Part shown: piece after piece, positions 62,619 through 64,000 of the stretch
Layout of the letters: each line of letters starts with the position of its first letter
Position numbering within the stretch: the first letter of the stretch is position 1
Origin: Leisingera thetidis
GTDB taxonomy: Bacteria; Pseudomonadota; Alphaproteobacteria; Rhodobacterales; Rhodobacteraceae
Assembly: GCF_025857195.1 (NCBI RefSeq)
Contig: NZ_CP109787.1
Span: 3,785,001 to 3,849,000 of the forward strand
Direction of reading: 5' to 3'
Length of the DNA stretch: 64,000 bases
The notes under the pieces: generated by a model
Databases searched by the model: none
Told to the model about the DNA's origin: nothing
Seen by the model: the letters and a program-made list of their open reading frames with translations, nothing else
Translations under genes and position numbers: made by a program

Positions 62619-63869
62619 TTATTCGGCGGCTGCCAGCGCAGCTGCGTAATGCTTGTCGAGCAGGGTGTTGATTGCATCCATGTCGACATTTGCGCCCATG
62701 TCGTTCATCGCCTTGCCGAAACGGTTGACGATGTCGGTGATGGCGGCCGGGGTGATCTGGTTCAGGATGCCGATGCGGACCTGGACCGGCTCCGACAGGG
62801 TCGGCCAGATGCCGAAACCGACGGCACGGCAGTTGCCCACCAGTTCCTTTTCGCGCCCTGCCAGATCGCCGGGCAGGTTCAGAACCACCAGGCTGGTCAT
62901 GTTGCTGGTCACGTCGCAGCCCATCGCGGTCACGGCATCGCGCAGCGCTTTCTCGTGGAAGGCATAGTCGCGGGCTTTTTGCGCACGGCCATGCTGCAGG
63001 GTGATGCGCAGTGCTTCGTGGAAGGCGGCAACGGCATAGCCGGAATGGGTGCGGTGATAGGTGCCGGCGGCAACGTCCTCGCCGTCCACGATACCCCAGT
63101 GGCGGGCTTCCAGGATCGGGTTGTGCACATAGGAGTGGCAGCCGTTTTCCCGCACGGTCTGGATGTACTGGTCGGTGAAGGACACCGGCGCATAGGTCAG
63201 CGGCAGGCAGAGCACGCCTTTTTGCGGGCAGGACGCCCAGCCGGCAACACCCGGGTAATCGTCGATCGAGAAATCCTCGATGCCCAGCGAAGACACCGCG
63301 TCGATCAGACCCATCACACCATGCTTGACGCAGGCGTCAGAGAAACCCTTGAGGTCGTTGATGCGGCCGGAGCCGGTTTCCCAATGCGCCATGAAGGCCC
63401 ATTTCGGCTTCTTCTCGGCCAGCACCTGCTCGACCAGCTTGCCGGAGACCGACTCGCCGTGCGGCACGTCGATCACAGTGACGGACGCGGGCTGCGGGTT
63501 CATCGCGTCGGCGGCCAGCTCCTCGCGGGTGGCGGCCTTCATGCGGATGGTCATTGCGTCGATGCCCGAGAAGGTGCCATTCTGGAAGGCAACCACGGTA
63601 TCGCCCGGCAGGATAGCGTTCAGCATGCAGTCCAGGCCCGAGAAGCCGGTGCCGCCGACGCCGTAGGTGTAGGTGTTGGCGGTGCCCCACAGGTCGCGCA
63701 GCATCTGCTTGCACTCGATCATGCCGCGCAGCACGTCCGCCTGCATGTGGTCGGCCAGGCCGGTGTTGGCAAAAGCCTGCAGCACGCGCGGGTCGGTATT
63801 GCCCGGGCCAGGGCCTGCGGCCAGAGTTTCCGGGATTTCCAGGCTGGGGAAGATCGTGGGTTCAGTCAT
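62619..63869 (-). CDS. sga: Serine-glyoxylate aminotransferase
   Basis: A 416-residue class V aminotransferase. AAGPGPGNTDPRVLQAFANT is the family start, GTFSGIDAMTIRM the PLP phosphate region, and the Schiff-base Lys is in WASCPQKGVLCLPL. It converts serine plus glyoxylate to hydroxypyruvate plus glycine. GAGGT precedes ATG 63869. It is the first gene of the operon inside this window; what lies upstream of 64000 is unknown. Confidence 0.95.
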   Translation of the reverse strand: MTEPTIFPSLEIPETLAAGPGPGNTDPRVLQAFANTGLADHMQADVLRGMIECKQMLRDLWGTANTYTYGVGGTGFSGLDCMLNAILPGDTVVAFQNGTFSGIDAMTIRMKAATREELAADAMNPQPASVTVIDVPHGESVSGKLVEQVLAEKKPKWAFMAHWETGSGRINDLKGFSDACVKHGVMGLIDAVSSLGIEDFSIDDYPGVAGWASCPQKGVLCLPLTYAPVSFTDQYIQTVRENGCHSYVHNPILEARHWGIVDGEDVAAGTYHRTHSGYAVAAFHEALRITLQHGRAQKARDYAFHEKALRDAVTAMGCDVTSNMTSLVVLNLPGDLAGREKELVGNCRAVGFGIWPTLSEPVQVRIGILNQITPAAITDIVNRFGKAMNDMGANVDMDAINTLLDKHYAAALAAAE

Positions 63870-64000
63870 CGGGGTCGGACCTCGCTGGTTTCAATTCAAC
63901 GATGTTCTGACGGGATTGGGCCTTCTACGCTTCGGGAAGGTTTGTTTCCTGGCATGCAACATCTGTTAACCCAAGGAAACCCTAGGTCGACAAAACCCGC
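63870..64000 (-). promoter_or_regulatory. Promoter region of the serine-cycle operon
   Basis: No gene is visible. An inverted repeat TTTCC (63945-63949) ... GGAAA (63974-63978), extended by flanking TGG/CCA, frames two small palindromes GCATGC and GTTAAC. This would fit binding of a LysR-type or similar regulator (QscR regulates the serine cycle in Methylobacterium), but the assignment is tentative. Confidence 0.35.

Overview
The window looks like the chromosome of a marine alphaproteobacterium of the Rhodobacteraceae (Roseobacter group; a Leisingera/Phaeobacter/Ruegeria-like organism is my inference). The basis is high GC, proteins of roseobacter type, the alphaproteobacterial run murA - DUF2948 - hisD - UPF0262 - phosphatase - infA - maf - RNase E/G - yacG, and a serine-cycle operon. 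Three tRNA genes are present: Arg(ACG), Phe(GAA) and Thr(GGT).

The left half (about 4-34 kb) is a plasticity zone between tRNA-Arg and tRNA-Phe. It holds a copper-handling operon (secreted Cys/His protein, two lipoproteins of which one is TolC-like, a two-domain multicopper oxidase, and a cupredoxin-CusF fusion), a MacAB-type efflux operon, a class C beta-lactamase with a decayed LysR gene downstream, a stand-alone CheD-like deamidase, and an operon combining an RpiR regulator, a polar amino-acid ABC transporter, an N-acylamino-acid racemase-like enolase-superfamily enzyme and a GNAT acyltransferase. Between these lie an intact IS110 transposase and decayed IS3, IS5, IS66 and IS91 elements, an IS91-associated tyrosine recombinase, and a relic integrase beside tRNA-Phe.

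The most unusual signal is a family of roughly 40-nt palindromic elements inserted inside these transposase and recombinase genes. Clear copies lie at 5565-5604, 11168-11208, 11261-11298, 25045-25088 and 25462-25502; a divergent candidate is at 24496-24525. They share CCCTCTCGG-like and CTGCCGGGCAGCG-like ends around a hairpin with a very small loop. Several cause a net 41-nt insertion and break the reading frame at exactly that point.

The right half (34-64 kb) is mostly core genome: RNA processing and housekeeping genes on the minus strand, a chemoreceptor and a hybrid histidine kinase on the plus strand, a drug/metabolite exporter, a Na/phosphate cotransporter-like protein, a DeoR regulator, and a six-gene minus-strand operon sga - mtkA - mtkB - hprA - ppc - glyA. 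Together these cover the serine-cycle steps from glycine plus a C1 unit through serine, hydroxypyruvate, glycerate, PEP carboxylation and malyl-CoA formation. Malyl-CoA lyase and glycerate kinase are not in the window.
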